Assembly (NCBI GenBank): GCA_900540805.1
Contig: UQHL01000007.1
Span: 1 to 64,000, forward strand
DNA length: 64,000 bases
From: an uncultured Eubacteriales bacterium
Lineage (GTDB): Bacteria > Bacillota > Clostridia > Christensenellales > Borkfalkiaceae
Direction: 5' to 3'
Shown here: positions 52,588-62,176 of the stretch, piece after piece
Layout: each line of letters begins with the position of its first letter
Numbering within the stretch: the first letter of the stretch is position 1
Program-made: the position numbers and the translations under genes
The notes under the pieces: generated by a model
What the model was told of the DNA's origin: nothing
What the model saw: the letters and a program-made list of their open reading frames with translations, nothing else
Database searches by the model: none

Positions 52588-53916
52588 TTAAAGGATTATT
52601 TTCCGTCCCATTCCGCTCGTATAAATATTCATAACGCCTCTTTCGCGCATAAGATCGCGGGTGTGCAACGAATCAAGATTCGCGGTGTTGAAACCCGAAC
52701 CGTTATCGTTGTTATATATCCAGTCTACAGCGGGATAAAGACATACTTTAATATCTTTTATCGCGTTATAAAAAGCGTCGCTCGTACCGTGCTGCCCGTG
52801 GTGAGCCATTTGTATGAGCGTACAGCTCTCAATTTCCTTTCTGGACCATTCGTCATTGAGATATACGTCGCCGCGATCACCCATATCGCCTGTAAACAAC
52901 ACCGATTCGCCGGGCGTTTCCATTTTGAACATTATGCCCGAATTGTTTCCGTAGTTACCGTCTCTTTCGGTATACCAGGCATTGTTCAGAACTTTCATAG
53001 TAACGTATTCGCCCAACTTATATTCGTCTTTATAATGCGGTTTTATTACGTTCTTAACCTTTTGAGGATTGTTTTTGACTAAATTTTCAAATTTATCGCA
53101 AAACGGATAATCGCTGTCGCCGCTCAAATCTTTTACCATTTGCGAAGTCGGGAAATCGTAATACAAATTCTCTATTACGATATCCTGATACTCGATCAAC
53201 TGCGCCGGAACAGTGGTATGGTCGGTATGGAAGTGCGTTAAAAACCAATAATCCACTTTATGCGTAAACGTTCTGAGCAGTTTCAGCATAATATCCGTAT
53301 CCCCGCCGACGTAGCCGCCGTCGATTACGATAACTTTATTGTCGGGCGTAATCACGACGTATCCCATGGCAAGAGTGATGCTTTCGAGTGAAATAAGTTT
53401 AACGCCGCCGAGAAGGGGTTTATCTTCTTCGCTTGCGGTTACTTTCAAGTCGGATATATACGCCGTTTTGTTCGCGGCAAAATCGAGTTCTATTTTAACG
53501 AAATTTTCGCCGTTTTCGGTGTAAACCATCGTTTTAAAACGAACTCTGTTCCAAACGTTCGCGGGATAGCCGTAGTCCACAAGATCGCCTTCGGCTTTGT
53601 AAACTCTGAGCGTATTGTTATATCCCGTTCCGTCGTATTTCAGACGAAATTCTACCGTAACCGTATCGAACGTTTTCAAAGCGTTTATTTCGTTATTTTT
53701 TACGCGTAAAACCGAAGTTTTTCCGTTGAAAGTCAATTTTACCGCTTCCGTACCGTTGTAACCGTTATCGGATTCCGTCAACGTTCCTCCGCTTACGGTT
53801 AAATTGTTTTTTAATCCTTTTTCAGCCGAAACTTTTGCCGTTCCGCCAACAAAAACCGCACCCATAGACAAACACACACCGAGAATCAGTATAAGAATTT
53901 TATTTAAGATTTTCAT
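52588..53916 (-). CDS. Secreted metallo-beta-lactamase-fold protein
   Basis: 442 residues. Signal peptide 1-30. Residues 32-160 form a beta-sandwich; from about 170 comes an MBL fold with HFHTDH (228-233), GDMGDRG (343-349) and AHHGQHG (371-377), which supply the metal ligands. The arrangement (H-x-H-x-D-H, D, H) is like that in ComEC-type secreted MBL hydrolases. It overlaps the upstream gene by ATGA (53913-53916) and is the last gene of the operon. A hydrolase acting outside the cell is likely; substrate unknown. Confidence 0.75.
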   Translation of the reverse strand: MKILNKILILILGVCLSMGAVFVGGTAKVSAEKGLKNNLTVSGGTLTESDNGYNGTEAVKLTFNGKTSVLRVKNNEINALKTFDTVTVEFRLKYDGTGYNNTLRVYKAEGDLVDYGYPANVWNRVRFKTMVYTENGENFVKIELDFAANKTAYISDLKVTASEEDKPLLGGVKLISLESITLAMGYVVITPDNKVIVIDGGYVGGDTDIMLKLLRTFTHKVDYWFLTHFHTDHTTVPAQLIEYQDIVIENLYYDFPTSQMVKDLSGDSDYPFCDKFENLVKNNPQKVKNVIKPHYKDEYKLGEYVTMKVLNNAWYTERDGNYGNNSGIMFKMETPGESVLFTGDMGDRGDVYLNDEWSRKEIESCTLIQMAHHGQHGTSDAFYNAIKDIKVCLYPAVDWIYNNDNGSGFNTANLDSLHTRDLMRERGVMNIYTSGMGRKIIL

Positions 53917-54977
53917 TTACGATGTTTCCTCCATATCGCTATCGAAGCGGCAACCGCCGCAACGGACAAAACCGAAACGGAAGCAACGCCGCCACCGCAA
54001 CCGCCCGAAGAAGTTTTCCCCGAATCGACGGAACTTACCGAACTTGAAAAATCGGTGGATTCTTTCGTACTGTCGGGAACGGAAGAACTTTCGTCGGGTT
54101 CGATTGTTTTTGCTTCGTAAATCGGATAAAACACGCTATCCGTAATTATGCCCGTCGTGCTTTTGTTCCAGCATTTAAAAGTATAGCCCTCTTTTGCGGG
54201 CGCAACGGGCGCGGTCGCAGTTCCGTATCCCGAAACTTTCTGACTGCTTAAAATTTCGCCGTTTTCGGCAATAAAACGAACGTTACACAACCAACTCTTC
54301 TGAATATAAGTCTTTCCGAGAGTGGACTTTTCGCCGCTTAAAGCGTTTGTGGCGAGCGTTTTCATGCTGCCGTCCTTAATAGAGCTAAGCCCCGAAAATA
54401 TATTCCTGACGTATTCGTACTTCCCGCTGTTATTAGTTATAACGAGATTGTCTATAACCGCCGTAGCCGACTTCTCGTCTTTTGTATAACAGGCAAGCCC
54501 GACGGTATTCGACGACGTGAATGAATTTGCAACCGTTAAAACGTTCGCAAAAGAGTCCGCGCTTTCGCAAATACCCTTTTTATCGACCGTCCACGCGCCG
54601 TTTTTCGCGTCGAACTTAACGCGGTAAGTATATCCGGCTTCAAATATATCGGTTTTGTTATCCAAAGTTTTGCTCGAAACAACTCCGTCCCCGAAAAGCA
54701 TATAATCGGTCATTTCGGAAAGTTTACCGAGTTTTTTCGAATCGCCCGCCACAACTCCGAAATATCCGCTCTCGCTTCTCCACTGCAAATCGAACGTAAC
54801 CGTCGCGTTTCCGTCGCCTATCTGCGTGTAATATTCGGTAAGACATTCGGCACCCGTAGCAACAATATAAGCATTATAATCGTCCTCTTTCGCAGTTGCC
54901 GCGCTTGCCGTCGTTCCACCGAACACGGAAACAATCAACGCGGAACATAATGCCGCTAAAATAAGTATCTTTTTCAT
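53913..54977 (-). CDS. Surface protein with Listeria-Bacteroides repeat and Gly-Cys anchor
   Basis: 354 residues. Signal peptide 1-27. Residues 30-220 are a beta-sandwich; 230-295 is an InlB-type repeat (VRFIAENGEILSSQ, AKEGYTFKCWN, FYPIYEAK); then a Ser-rich linker and SSGGCGGGV, a helix and WRKHRK. It is anchored to the membrane and exposed outside. The AAAGGA site precedes the ATG. It is translationally coupled to the MBL gene. Confidence 0.65.
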   Translation of the reverse strand: MKKILILAALCSALIVSVFGGTTASAATAKEDDYNAYIVATGAECLTEYYTQIGDGNATVTFDLQWRSESGYFGVVAGDSKKLGKLSEMTDYMLFGDGVVSSKTLDNKTDIFEAGYTYRVKFDAKNGAWTVDKKGICESADSFANVLTVANSFTSSNTVGLACYTKDEKSATAVIDNLVITNNSGKYEYVRNIFSGLSSIKDGSMKTLATNALSGEKSTLGKTYIQKSWLCNVRFIAENGEILSSQKVSGYGTATAPVAPAKEGYTFKCWNKSTTGIITDSVFYPIYEAKTIEPDESSSVPDSTKESTDFSSSVSSVDSGKTSSGGCGGGVASVSVLSVAAVAASIAIWRKHRK

Positions 54978-55005
54978 ATCGTTTCCTTTAAATGTTTTTA
55001 CCGAT

Positions 55006-55036
55006 AAACAGGCTTATCGCAAAAATAAGCCTGTTT
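55006..55036 (-). other. Intercistronic hairpin
   Basis: A perfect 12-bp stem AAACAGGCTTAT / ATAAGCCTGTTT with a 7-nt loop between the Cys-rich lipoprotein and the anchored protein. No T-run on the minus strand; possibly partial attenuation. Confidence 0.5.
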
Positions 55037-55049
55037 ATTTCAATTCGAA

Positions 55050-57068
55050 TTATTTCGAGAATACTATATCCGCGATGTATCCGCGGGTAACAGCTTTTTT
55101 GTTGTTGTCGGCAGCCACGCAATATACATACTGATCTTTCGTAAAATCAATTTTCTCGTCAGTCAGACTAATAGTGTGTTCGTAATTTCCCGCAGCGTTT
55201 ATTATGCAGTAACTACTGATCGCGCCGCTTACGTAGTCCGAAATATATCCGCCGCCCGCTTTACAAGGGTACAATCTCGACGTGGTATTAACAAAGTTAC
55301 CCGTATCCTTATTTTCGCTGCCCTCAAGGTTATTTGCATAGACAATAGTCATCTTCGTATACCCTTCGGCAATCTTTTTCTGTATGACCGAACCCGAAAT
55401 AAGACACCAGAAATCACCCGAACCGCTTACCGGGCTCATTACCCAGCCTTTTCCTTCGATATATCGTACGGCCCCGTTATCGCTTGGGCTGCCAAGCATC
55501 CAGCCTGACTTATCTTCCTGCACTACGGGTTCGCCTTTTTCGAATACTATATCGGCAACGTAACCGCAAGTAACTTTTTTCTCGTAGACATCCTTATTGT
55601 AACACAAAACGTCAATGTCTTTCGTAAAATCGTGATTTGCGTCGGTGAGATCTACGTGGTGTTCGTAATATTTCACGCCGTCTTTGTTAACTTCCGCGCA
55701 ATATTCGGCTATAGTTCCGCTTACGTAATCGTAATCGTTGCCGCCGCTCTTTTTTATAGGACAAATCATTGATTTGGTGTTTATAAAATCTCCGACATTC
55801 GGATTATCGACGCCCTCGAAACTATTCGCGTAGACAATCGTCATCTTAGTATAGCCTTCGGAAATTTTCTTCTGAATAACCGCCTTCGGGATTATGCTCC
55901 AGAACTGCCCCTGCGCGCCTCCGTCCGTAGTGTCTTTCATTATCCAGCCTTTGCCTTCGATATACTCGACAGAACCCCAATATGCGTTATTGCCTACAAG
56001 CCAACCGGATTTATCTTCGTAACCGAATTCGCTAATCATGATTTCCAAAGGATAAACGTCTGCATGCTCGGTGTAGATATAAATATCTCTGCCCGCATAC
56101 TCGTTAAGATCGATTGAAAACTGAACGCTCTTACCGGCATCCCAGAATTCTTTCCATCCGTAATACGCTATAGCGGTTCCTTCCGACCAAAGATTTGCCG
56201 TGTCGTCGGCCGCAACGTATATCGGCTTGACTTTACTGCTGTCGGCCGCCAACCCTAAAGCGGGATTCTTTGCGATGACCGAAAGAGCGGTATAGCCCAA
56301 CTTTTTCAATTCGGTAAGAATATCTCCGTGGATTATCGCGTAAACACCGTCGGACGCAGTAGACGAAATGCTGTATTTGCCGGCTTTTGCGTTCGCCGTG
56401 ACGGTTGCCGCAACCGTTTGCGACGCTATCAGAAATTCTTTAACGTCCTTGTGGCAGTTCGTGCAGACGCCGTCTTCGCCGAAAGAATGTTCGGTGGCGA
56501 TTTTTTCGCTTTCCTTATCGCCGCATACGCTACAAATTCTTTCTTTTAAACCTTCTTCGGTGCATGTCGGCTCTTTAACGATTTCCCAATCCCCGAAATT
56601 ATGCGCCGTTGTAGCCTTTTCTATATGTCCGCAATCTTCAACGGTACAAACTCTGTCGTGACAGGTAAATTCGTCGGCGTAAGTGTGTCCCTTAGCCGGA
56701 AGATCTGCGGTTTCCGTATCTCCGCAATTGTCACATTCGCGCGTCTGCACGCCTTTTTCCGTGCAACTCGGCTCGCGAACGGTAACCCACTCTCCCCAGG
56801 AATGTTCGGTGGTAGCCTTTTCAACGCTTCCGCAGTCTTTACAGGTTCTGTCGTGGCAAGTGAATTCATCCGCAAACTTATGCGCCGTAGTAGCCTTTTC
56901 GACATGCCCGCACCCCTCTACGGTACACGTTCTGTCGTGACAGGTATACGCGTCGGCATACTTGTGTTCGTGAGTGCTTTCGCCGCCATCAAACTTGCAA
57001 CCGGCAACTACGCCCATCGCTATCGATGCAACAACGATCGTAATCAAAAGAATTATAATCTTTTTCAT
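55050..57068 (-). CDS. Lipoprotein with CxxC zinc-ribbon-like repeats
   Basis: 672 residues. The signal peptide ends VVAGCK (lipobox). Residues 32-205 are six short repeats, FTCHDRTC..CGHVEKATT.H and W....EP.CTE.G....C..CGD, each with paired Cys and His. This is typical of repeat modules of Firmicutes surface proteins. Residues 210-360 form a beta domain. Two homologous segments follow (about 365-520 and 530-672) with GWL/MLG, YIEGKGW, VIQKKI.EGYTKMTIVYAN and CGYVADIVFEK. No catalytic motif. Likely a surface binding or adhesion protein. Confidence 0.55.
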   Translation of the reverse strand: MKKIIILLITIVVASIAMGVVAGCKFDGGESTHEHKYADAYTCHDRTCTVEGCGHVEKATTAHKFADEFTCHDRTCKDCGSVEKATTEHSWGEWVTVREPSCTEKGVQTRECDNCGDTETADLPAKGHTYADEFTCHDRVCTVEDCGHIEKATTAHNFGDWEIVKEPTCTEEGLKERICSVCGDKESEKIATEHSFGEDGVCTNCHKDVKEFLIASQTVAATVTANAKAGKYSISSTASDGVYAIIHGDILTELKKLGYTALSVIAKNPALGLAADSSKVKPIYVAADDTANLWSEGTAIAYYGWKEFWDAGKSVQFSIDLNEYAGRDIYIYTEHADVYPLEIMISEFGYEDKSGWLVGNNAYWGSVEYIEGKGWIMKDTTDGGAQGQFWSIIPKAVIQKKISEGYTKMTIVYANSFEGVDNPNVGDFINTKSMICPIKKSGGNDYDYVSGTIAEYCAEVNKDGVKYYEHHVDLTDANHDFTKDIDVLCYNKDVYEKKVTCGYVADIVFEKGEPVVQEDKSGWMLGSPSDNGAVRYIEGKGWVMSPVSGSGDFWCLISGSVIQKKIAEGYTKMTIVYANNLEGSENKDTGNFVNTTSRLYPCKAGGGYISDYVSGAISSYCIINAAGNYEHTISLTDEKIDFTKDQYVYCVAADNNKKAVTRGYIADIVFSK

Positions 57069-57129
57069 CTTTTTTTCCTCTCTTTCTGATTTTTATTTTT
57101 TATCGGCATTAAGCCGCATAAAATTTATT

Positions 57130-58404
57130 TTACCGCGCGAGAATAAGTATTCCCTCGCCCACGTCCAGATCGCCGTTAAATTCGTTATCGGTCAACCGAA
57201 CGATTTCTTCTTCTCCGTTTCTGTAAACGGAAACAAGGTCCGTTTCTTTGAAACGTATGGAAAACTTCGCTTTCTTTGCGGAAAACGTATTGCCCGCATT
57301 TACGACAATATAGCCGGCTTTGCCGTCTTCGTCCTTAAAACATCCTACAAGAATATCCTCGTCGGAACGAGCCGAGACCATTTCGTCTATATTGCTTGCG
57401 GCAAGCGGTTTTTTTAAAAGCCCGAAAGAAACATTCCTTTCCGCCGCGTTATCGCCATAAACAGGATAAACGCCCCGCCAATTATTTTTCAGCCGCTTAT
57501 ATATCGGGTTCAGTTTCCTCAGAATCCCGTTCAACTTCTGTCCGCAGAAATATGTCTGCGTTTTTTGCTCGCTCCGATCGATCATCGAATATTGACGTTC
57601 GGAAAATTCGGCCGCCGTCGGCGTTGCGTAACAGAAATAAGAAATACTGTCAAAACCGAAAGCCAGAAGCGTATACGCCTGTAACGAAATATCTTCATAG
57701 GTCGGTAATCTGTCGTGCAGATTTGCGGGAACGCCATACGGCATAACCTGTATAAAAAAGTTCGTTTTCAGTATGTATCTGCTGTTTTTTTTCGCCTGCG
57801 CGATATATTCGACATTTCTCAGCCATGTATCTTTCAGAAAACGTCTGTCGGTTTCTGGATCGTAACAAATAGGATAATCGTCACACGAAAGCCAGTTCGT
57901 TGTTTCGGATCCGTCAAAAATACCGTTTATGTACTTTTCCTGAGCCTCAAGGTATTCTTCGTAAGTAAACGGCGGCGTATCCCACGGCAACTTTACCGAA
58001 GTGGTAGGGTTCAGATTGATAAGAAACTCAACCGTCGGATATTTCTTATGCATTTTTTCAACAACGGGCGCAATATCGACGATTCCGTCCATTTTAGTCA
58101 ACGTATTTCTGTATATTACGGGTTCGTCGTAGTTGAATCCTTCGAAAGACGGGTGTTTCATATATTCATCGATACACTCTTCAATTAAATCGAGCCTTCC
58201 GGATATATCTACGAAAGCTTTGATGCCGAACTTATCGCACATTTCGAGAGCTTTTTCCATTTTAGGCGTACCCGCACCGTCCACATATTCTCCGAGCAAG
58301 AAGATACGATCAAATCCGCATTCTTTATATTGTCTGAAATTTTCTTCCGTGGGTGTAGGCGGATACCATGCGGTAAGAATAATATCTGTTATTAAACGAT
58401 TCAT
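57130..58404 (-). CDS. TIM-barrel glycosidase-like protein, cytoplasmic copy
   Basis: 424 residues from the ATG at 58404, chosen for AGGAG 5-6 nt upstream; no signal peptide. It is the third of a tandem family. The barrel has GFDRIFLLGEYVDG, FVDISGRLDLIEECIDEYMKH, GFNYDEPVIYRN, LINLNPTTSVKLPW, NWLSCDDYPICYDP, FIQVMPYGVPA and SISYFCYATPTA. The DEP after a strand is in the place of a catalytic acid of clan GH-A enzymes. A C-terminal beta domain (350-424) resembles that of glycosidases. The activity is unknown. Confidence 0.6.
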   Translation of the reverse strand: MNRLITDIILTAWYPPTPTEENFRQYKECGFDRIFLLGEYVDGAGTPKMEKALEMCDKFGIKAFVDISGRLDLIEECIDEYMKHPSFEGFNYDEPVIYRNTLTKMDGIVDIAPVVEKMHKKYPTVEFLINLNPTTSVKLPWDTPPFTYEEYLEAQEKYINGIFDGSETTNWLSCDDYPICYDPETDRRFLKDTWLRNVEYIAQAKKNSRYILKTNFFIQVMPYGVPANLHDRLPTYEDISLQAYTLLAFGFDSISYFCYATPTAAEFSERQYSMIDRSEQKTQTYFCGQKLNGILRKLNPIYKRLKNNWRGVYPVYGDNAAERNVSFGLLKKPLAASNIDEMVSARSDEDILVGCFKDEDGKAGYIVVNAGNTFSAKKAKFSIRFKETDLVSVYRNGEEEIVRLTDNEFNGDLDVGEGILILAR

Positions 58405-58415
58405 TTTTCTCCTTT

Positions 58416-59834
58416 TTACGAGCATGGAATAACAAACACGCCTTCGCCGACCTCGAGTTCAAGCGTAAGTATGCCGTTTTTAAGATCGACCACGCTCTTT
58501 TTCCCTCTGCGATACACCTGAGCCTGCGTGTAATCGCCGAAATTCATCTTCGCGTTTACTTTTTTGTTCCAGGAAGAATCGTTATAGTTTACAACCATAA
58601 AACCGGGATTACCGCTGCCGTCTTTCATATAGCCGATAATCACGTCTTCATCGCTTTCGAATCCTTTCAGACCGCTTAAATGTTTCAGCTCCAAAGGATT
58701 TGCAAGAGCGTCCATGGACTTATTGAAATAGAATTCGTCCTCGCTTGTATTGTTTGTTCCGTAAACGGGGCAAACGCCGAGCCAGTTGGAATTGAACTGT
58801 CTGTAAACTTTCTCGAAACTTCTGAGTTCCTCGTTGACGGCTTTGCCGGATTCGTAAATGTCGGTTTTATTGCCGTCACGGTCGATCATTGCTTGTTGGT
58901 AATCCTGAAACTCGCCTACCGCGTTCGGGGTTGCGTAACAGAAATACGAAATGCTGTCGTAACCATAGGCAAGCAATGAATACGCCTGCAACCTTATATC
59001 TTCGTAAGTCGGCTTTCTGTCGTACATTCCGTTAGGCGTTCCGTAAGGCATCGACTGAATAAAGAAATTCGTCGTGAGCTTAACTTCGCTGTCCCTTTTT
59101 ATTTCGGCGAGATAGGCAAGATTCTGAAGCCAACTCGTTTTTAAATAATACGGATGTTTTGACGTCTGATTGTTGCAGATAGGATAACTGTCGCAAGACA
59201 ACCAGTTATGCAACGAACTGTCCTTATAAATCGAATTGATATAAGTCGTCTGCGCGTCGAGATATTCGGCGTAAGTAAACTTGGGCGTACCCCAGTTAAG
59301 ATCAACACATTCCGACGGATTCAGATTAACCAGAAATTCGACCGTCGGATACTGCTCATGCATAACTTTTACTTTTTCCGCGATATCTACGATACCGTCG
59401 GACATATTGATGGTGTTTCTGTATATTACGGGTTCGTCGTAATTATACCCCGCGAACGACGGATGTTTGCTGTAATTTTCGATAGTGGCGTCGATAGCCG
59501 AGAGATTTCTCGATATGTCGACGAACGCTTTTATGCCGAGCTCGTCGCAAACTTCGAGCGCATTCTCCATTTTCTCGGATCCTACCGCACCCGCGTTCTG
59601 CCCCATGATGAAAATGTAGTTAAACCCCGCTTCTTTATATTCGCGGTATGCATCCGTTGTTGGCGGAGGCGAAAGCCAGCCGTTGATCATAAGCGGCTCG
59701 GACTGCATGTTTTCGTAATCGGGAAGCGTTATCGGAGTTCTTTTGTTTTCGCTGTCGCCCTTCGCACAACCCGCCGAAGCAAGCCCGCAGAAAGCCAGCG
59801 CCAAACCCATACTAAGTATTTTTTTTAACATCAT
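58416..59834 (-). CDS. TIM-barrel glycosidase-like lipoprotein
   Basis: 472 residues. The signal peptide ends ASAGC (lipobox), then a short linker and the same barrel as its neighbours: GFNYIFIMGQN, VDISRNLSA, GYNYDEPVIYRN, LVNLNPSECVDLNW, NWLSCDSYPICN, SISYFCYATPNA. The C-terminal domain ends EVGEGVFVIPCS. It is about 75-80% similar by eye to the 466-residue protein upstream. It probably degrades the imported oligosaccharide outside the cell; catalytic residues inferred only. Confidence 0.6.
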   Translation of the reverse strand: MMLKKILSMGLALAFCGLASAGCAKGDSENKRTPITLPDYENMQSEPLMINGWLSPPPTTDAYREYKEAGFNYIFIMGQNAGAVGSEKMENALEVCDELGIKAFVDISRNLSAIDATIENYSKHPSFAGYNYDEPVIYRNTINMSDGIVDIAEKVKVMHEQYPTVEFLVNLNPSECVDLNWGTPKFTYAEYLDAQTTYINSIYKDSSLHNWLSCDSYPICNNQTSKHPYYLKTSWLQNLAYLAEIKRDSEVKLTTNFFIQSMPYGTPNGMYDRKPTYEDIRLQAYSLLAYGYDSISYFCYATPNAVGEFQDYQQAMIDRDGNKTDIYESGKAVNEELRSFEKVYRQFNSNWLGVCPVYGTNNTSEDEFYFNKSMDALANPLELKHLSGLKGFESDEDVIIGYMKDGSGNPGFMVVNYNDSSWNKKVNAKMNFGDYTQAQVYRRGKKSVVDLKNGILTLELEVGEGVFVIPCS

Positions 59835-59894
59835 ATTACCTGTTTTTTTATTATAATTTAAAATTTGCCGATTGCGGACGTAGTAAAACCGCGA

Positions 59895-61295
59895 TCATGA
59901 ACATGGAATCACAAATACGCCCTCGCCGACGTCCAGCGCAACGTCAAGCACGCCGTCTTTTAAATCGACTACTGTTTTTTTGCCTTTGCGGTAAACCTGC
60001 GCCTGCGTATAATCGCCGAAATCCATCTTCGCGTTTACCTTTTTGTTTCGGGAAGTATCGTTATAGTTTACAACCATAAAACCGGGGTTGCCGCTGCCGT
60101 CTTTCATATAACCGATAATCACATCCTCGTCGGTTTCAAATCCTTTCAGTTCGCTTAAACGTTTCAGCTCCAAAGGATTCGCAAGAGCGTCCATGGACTT
60201 ATTGAAATAAAATTCGTCCGCACTTGTATTGTTCGTTCCGTAAACGGGGCAAACGCCGAGCCAGCCGGAATTGAACTGTTTGTAAACTTTCTCGAAACTT
60301 CTGAGTTCTTCGTTGACGGCTTTGCCCGCTTCGTAAATATCGGTTTTATTGCCGTCGCGACCGATCATGGCATATTGATAATCCTGAAATTCTCCGCCTG
60401 AAGGAGGCGTGGTATAACAGAAATAGGAAATGCCGTCGAAACCGTAAGCAAGCAAAGAATACGCTTGCATTCTTATATCTTCGTAAGTCGGCTTTCTGTC
60501 ATGTAATCCGTCCGGCGTTCCGTAAGCCATTGCCTGAATAAAGAAATTAGTCGTCAGTTTAAACTCGCAATCTCTCTTTGTCTCGGCAAGGTATGCAAGA
60601 TTCTGGAGCCAGCTCGTCTTTAAATAATACTGCTGTTTCGCCGCCGGATTGTAGCATATCGGATAACTGTCGCAGGACAGCCAATTATGTGCGGTTCCGT
60701 CTTTATAAATGGAATTTATATACGTTTTCTGCGCCTCGAGATACTCCTCGTAAGTAAACTTCGGAGTTCCCCAGTTCAAATCAACGCTTTCCGTCGGGTT
60801 AAGGTTTATTAAAAGTTCGACGTCGGGATATTTCTCGTGTATCGGCTTCATTTTTTCCGCGATATCGATAATCCCGTAGTTAAAGTTGATTATGTTTTTA
60901 TAAATAACAGGCTCGTCGAAGTTATACCCCGCAAACGAAACGTGCTTACTGTATTTTTCTACGGTAACGCCCATTGCATCCACGTCCTTATATACGTTTA
61001 CGAATACCTTTATTCCGAGTTTATCGCAGATATCCAGAACTTTATCGGTTTCCGCAGAGCCGATCGCGCCGACAAATACGTAATTAAATCCGGCTTCTTT
61101 ATAATCTCGGTATGCTTCTGTCGTCGCTTCGGGAGAAACCCACCCGCTCAGAGTAAGCGGTTCGGACTGCATACTTTCATAATCGGGAAGCACTACCGGC
61201 GTTCTTTTGTTTCCGCTGCCGCCTTTCGCGCAACCTGCCGCGGCAAGTCCGCAGAAAGTCAACGCCAAACCTATACCGAGTATTCTTTTTAGCAT
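59895..61295 (-). CDS. TIM-barrel glycosidase-like lipoprotein (paralogue)
   Basis: 466 residues. The signal peptide ends AAAGC (lipobox). Same architecture as the 58.4-59.8 kb gene, with GFNYVFVGAIGSAE, GYNFDEPVIYKN, LINLNPTESVDLNW, NWLSCDSYPICYNP and SYFCYTTPPSG. It lies 23 bp after the permease gene and starts behind AAAAGGA. The three copies in a row show tandem duplication in which one lost its signal peptide. Confidence 0.6.
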   Translation of the reverse strand: MLKRILGIGLALTFCGLAAAGCAKGGSGNKRTPVVLPDYESMQSEPLTLSGWVSPEATTEAYRDYKEAGFNYVFVGAIGSAETDKVLDICDKLGIKVFVNVYKDVDAMGVTVEKYSKHVSFAGYNFDEPVIYKNIINFNYGIIDIAEKMKPIHEKYPDVELLINLNPTESVDLNWGTPKFTYEEYLEAQKTYINSIYKDGTAHNWLSCDSYPICYNPAAKQQYYLKTSWLQNLAYLAETKRDCEFKLTTNFFIQAMAYGTPDGLHDRKPTYEDIRMQAYSLLAYGFDGISYFCYTTPPSGGEFQDYQYAMIGRDGNKTDIYEAGKAVNEELRSFEKVYKQFNSGWLGVCPVYGTNNTSADEFYFNKSMDALANPLELKRLSELKGFETDEDVIIGYMKDGSGNPGFMVVNYNDTSRNKKVNAKMDFGDYTQAQVYRKGKKTVVDLKDGVLDVALDVGEGVFVIPCS

Positions 61296-61318
61296 TTTCT
61301 ATTTCCTTTTATTGAAGT

Positions 61319-62176
61319 TTATCCTTTGAGTCCGCCCGCAGACATACTTTCCATAATCGTTTTCGAAAACGCAGCGTATAAAATCAGAACAATGATCGTT
61401 GAAAATGTCAGCGCAGCAAAAACTATCGGAACGCTCGCCTCGAATTTCGACATTATCGCGGTCAACCCGTAAGCGACCGTCGGATAATCGTTCAAAAACA
61501 GATACGGCGTATAATAATCGTTCCAGCAACTTATAAAATTCATTATGCCGAGCGATAACAGTATCGGCGTCGCTTGCGGGAACATGATGCTTACAAACAC
61601 CTTGAAATCGCCCGCTCCGTCGATAAATGCCGCTTCGGCATACTCCCACGGAATTGCCGAAAAGAAGTTCTTAAAAAGCAGAAAACTGAATCCGAAGCCT
61701 CCGGCACTCATCAGAAATACTCCCCAGAACGTGTTGAGCAAGTGCAGACTTTCCATAAATCTGTACGTCATCGTAACAGATCCTATCGTCGGTACAACCA
61801 AAGTAATTATAGCTATACCTGTTATAAATTTTTTGACTTTAAAATCATACTTCGCGACGATATACCCGGAAATAGCAGGAACCGACACGGATAATAAAAC
61901 CGTTCCTCCGACGTATATAAGGGAGTTTAAAATCATCTTCGGCATTGCCGTATGCCCGCCTACTTTATAGGTAAACGCCTTTGTATAGTTTCGTTTAATC
62001 GCTTTGAGCGAAATATCGAAAAAGTTAAACGGTTTTTGCGAAAACGCCGTGGTCGTTCTGAACGAGCCGAATACCATGTAAAGAAGGATCGTTATGTAAC
62101 TGATAGCGAAAATGCCCATCACTATAAAGCATACGATACGGAATGCCTTATCGCCGGCAGAATATTTTATCTTCAT
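61319..62176 (-). CDS. ABC sugar importer permease, MalG type
   Basis: 285 residues from the ATG at 62176, which has GGAGG upstream and shares one base with the stop of the partner (TGATG). Six predicted helices; EAA loop EAAFIDGAGDF followed by MFPQA. A much longer in-frame start exists but gives an implausible N-terminus. Confidence 0.9.
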   Translation of the reverse strand: MKIKYSAGDKAFRIVCFIVMGIFAISYITILLYMVFGSFRTTTAFSQKPFNFFDISLKAIKRNYTKAFTYKVGGHTAMPKMILNSLIYVGGTVLLSVSVPAISGYIVAKYDFKVKKFITGIAIITLVVPTIGSVTMTYRFMESLHLLNTFWGVFLMSAGGFGFSFLLFKNFFSAIPWEYAEAAFIDGAGDFKVFVSIMFPQATPILLSLGIMNFISCWNDYYTPYLFLNDYPTVAYGLTAIMSKFEASVPIVFAALTFSTIIVLILYAAFSKTIMESMSAGGLKG

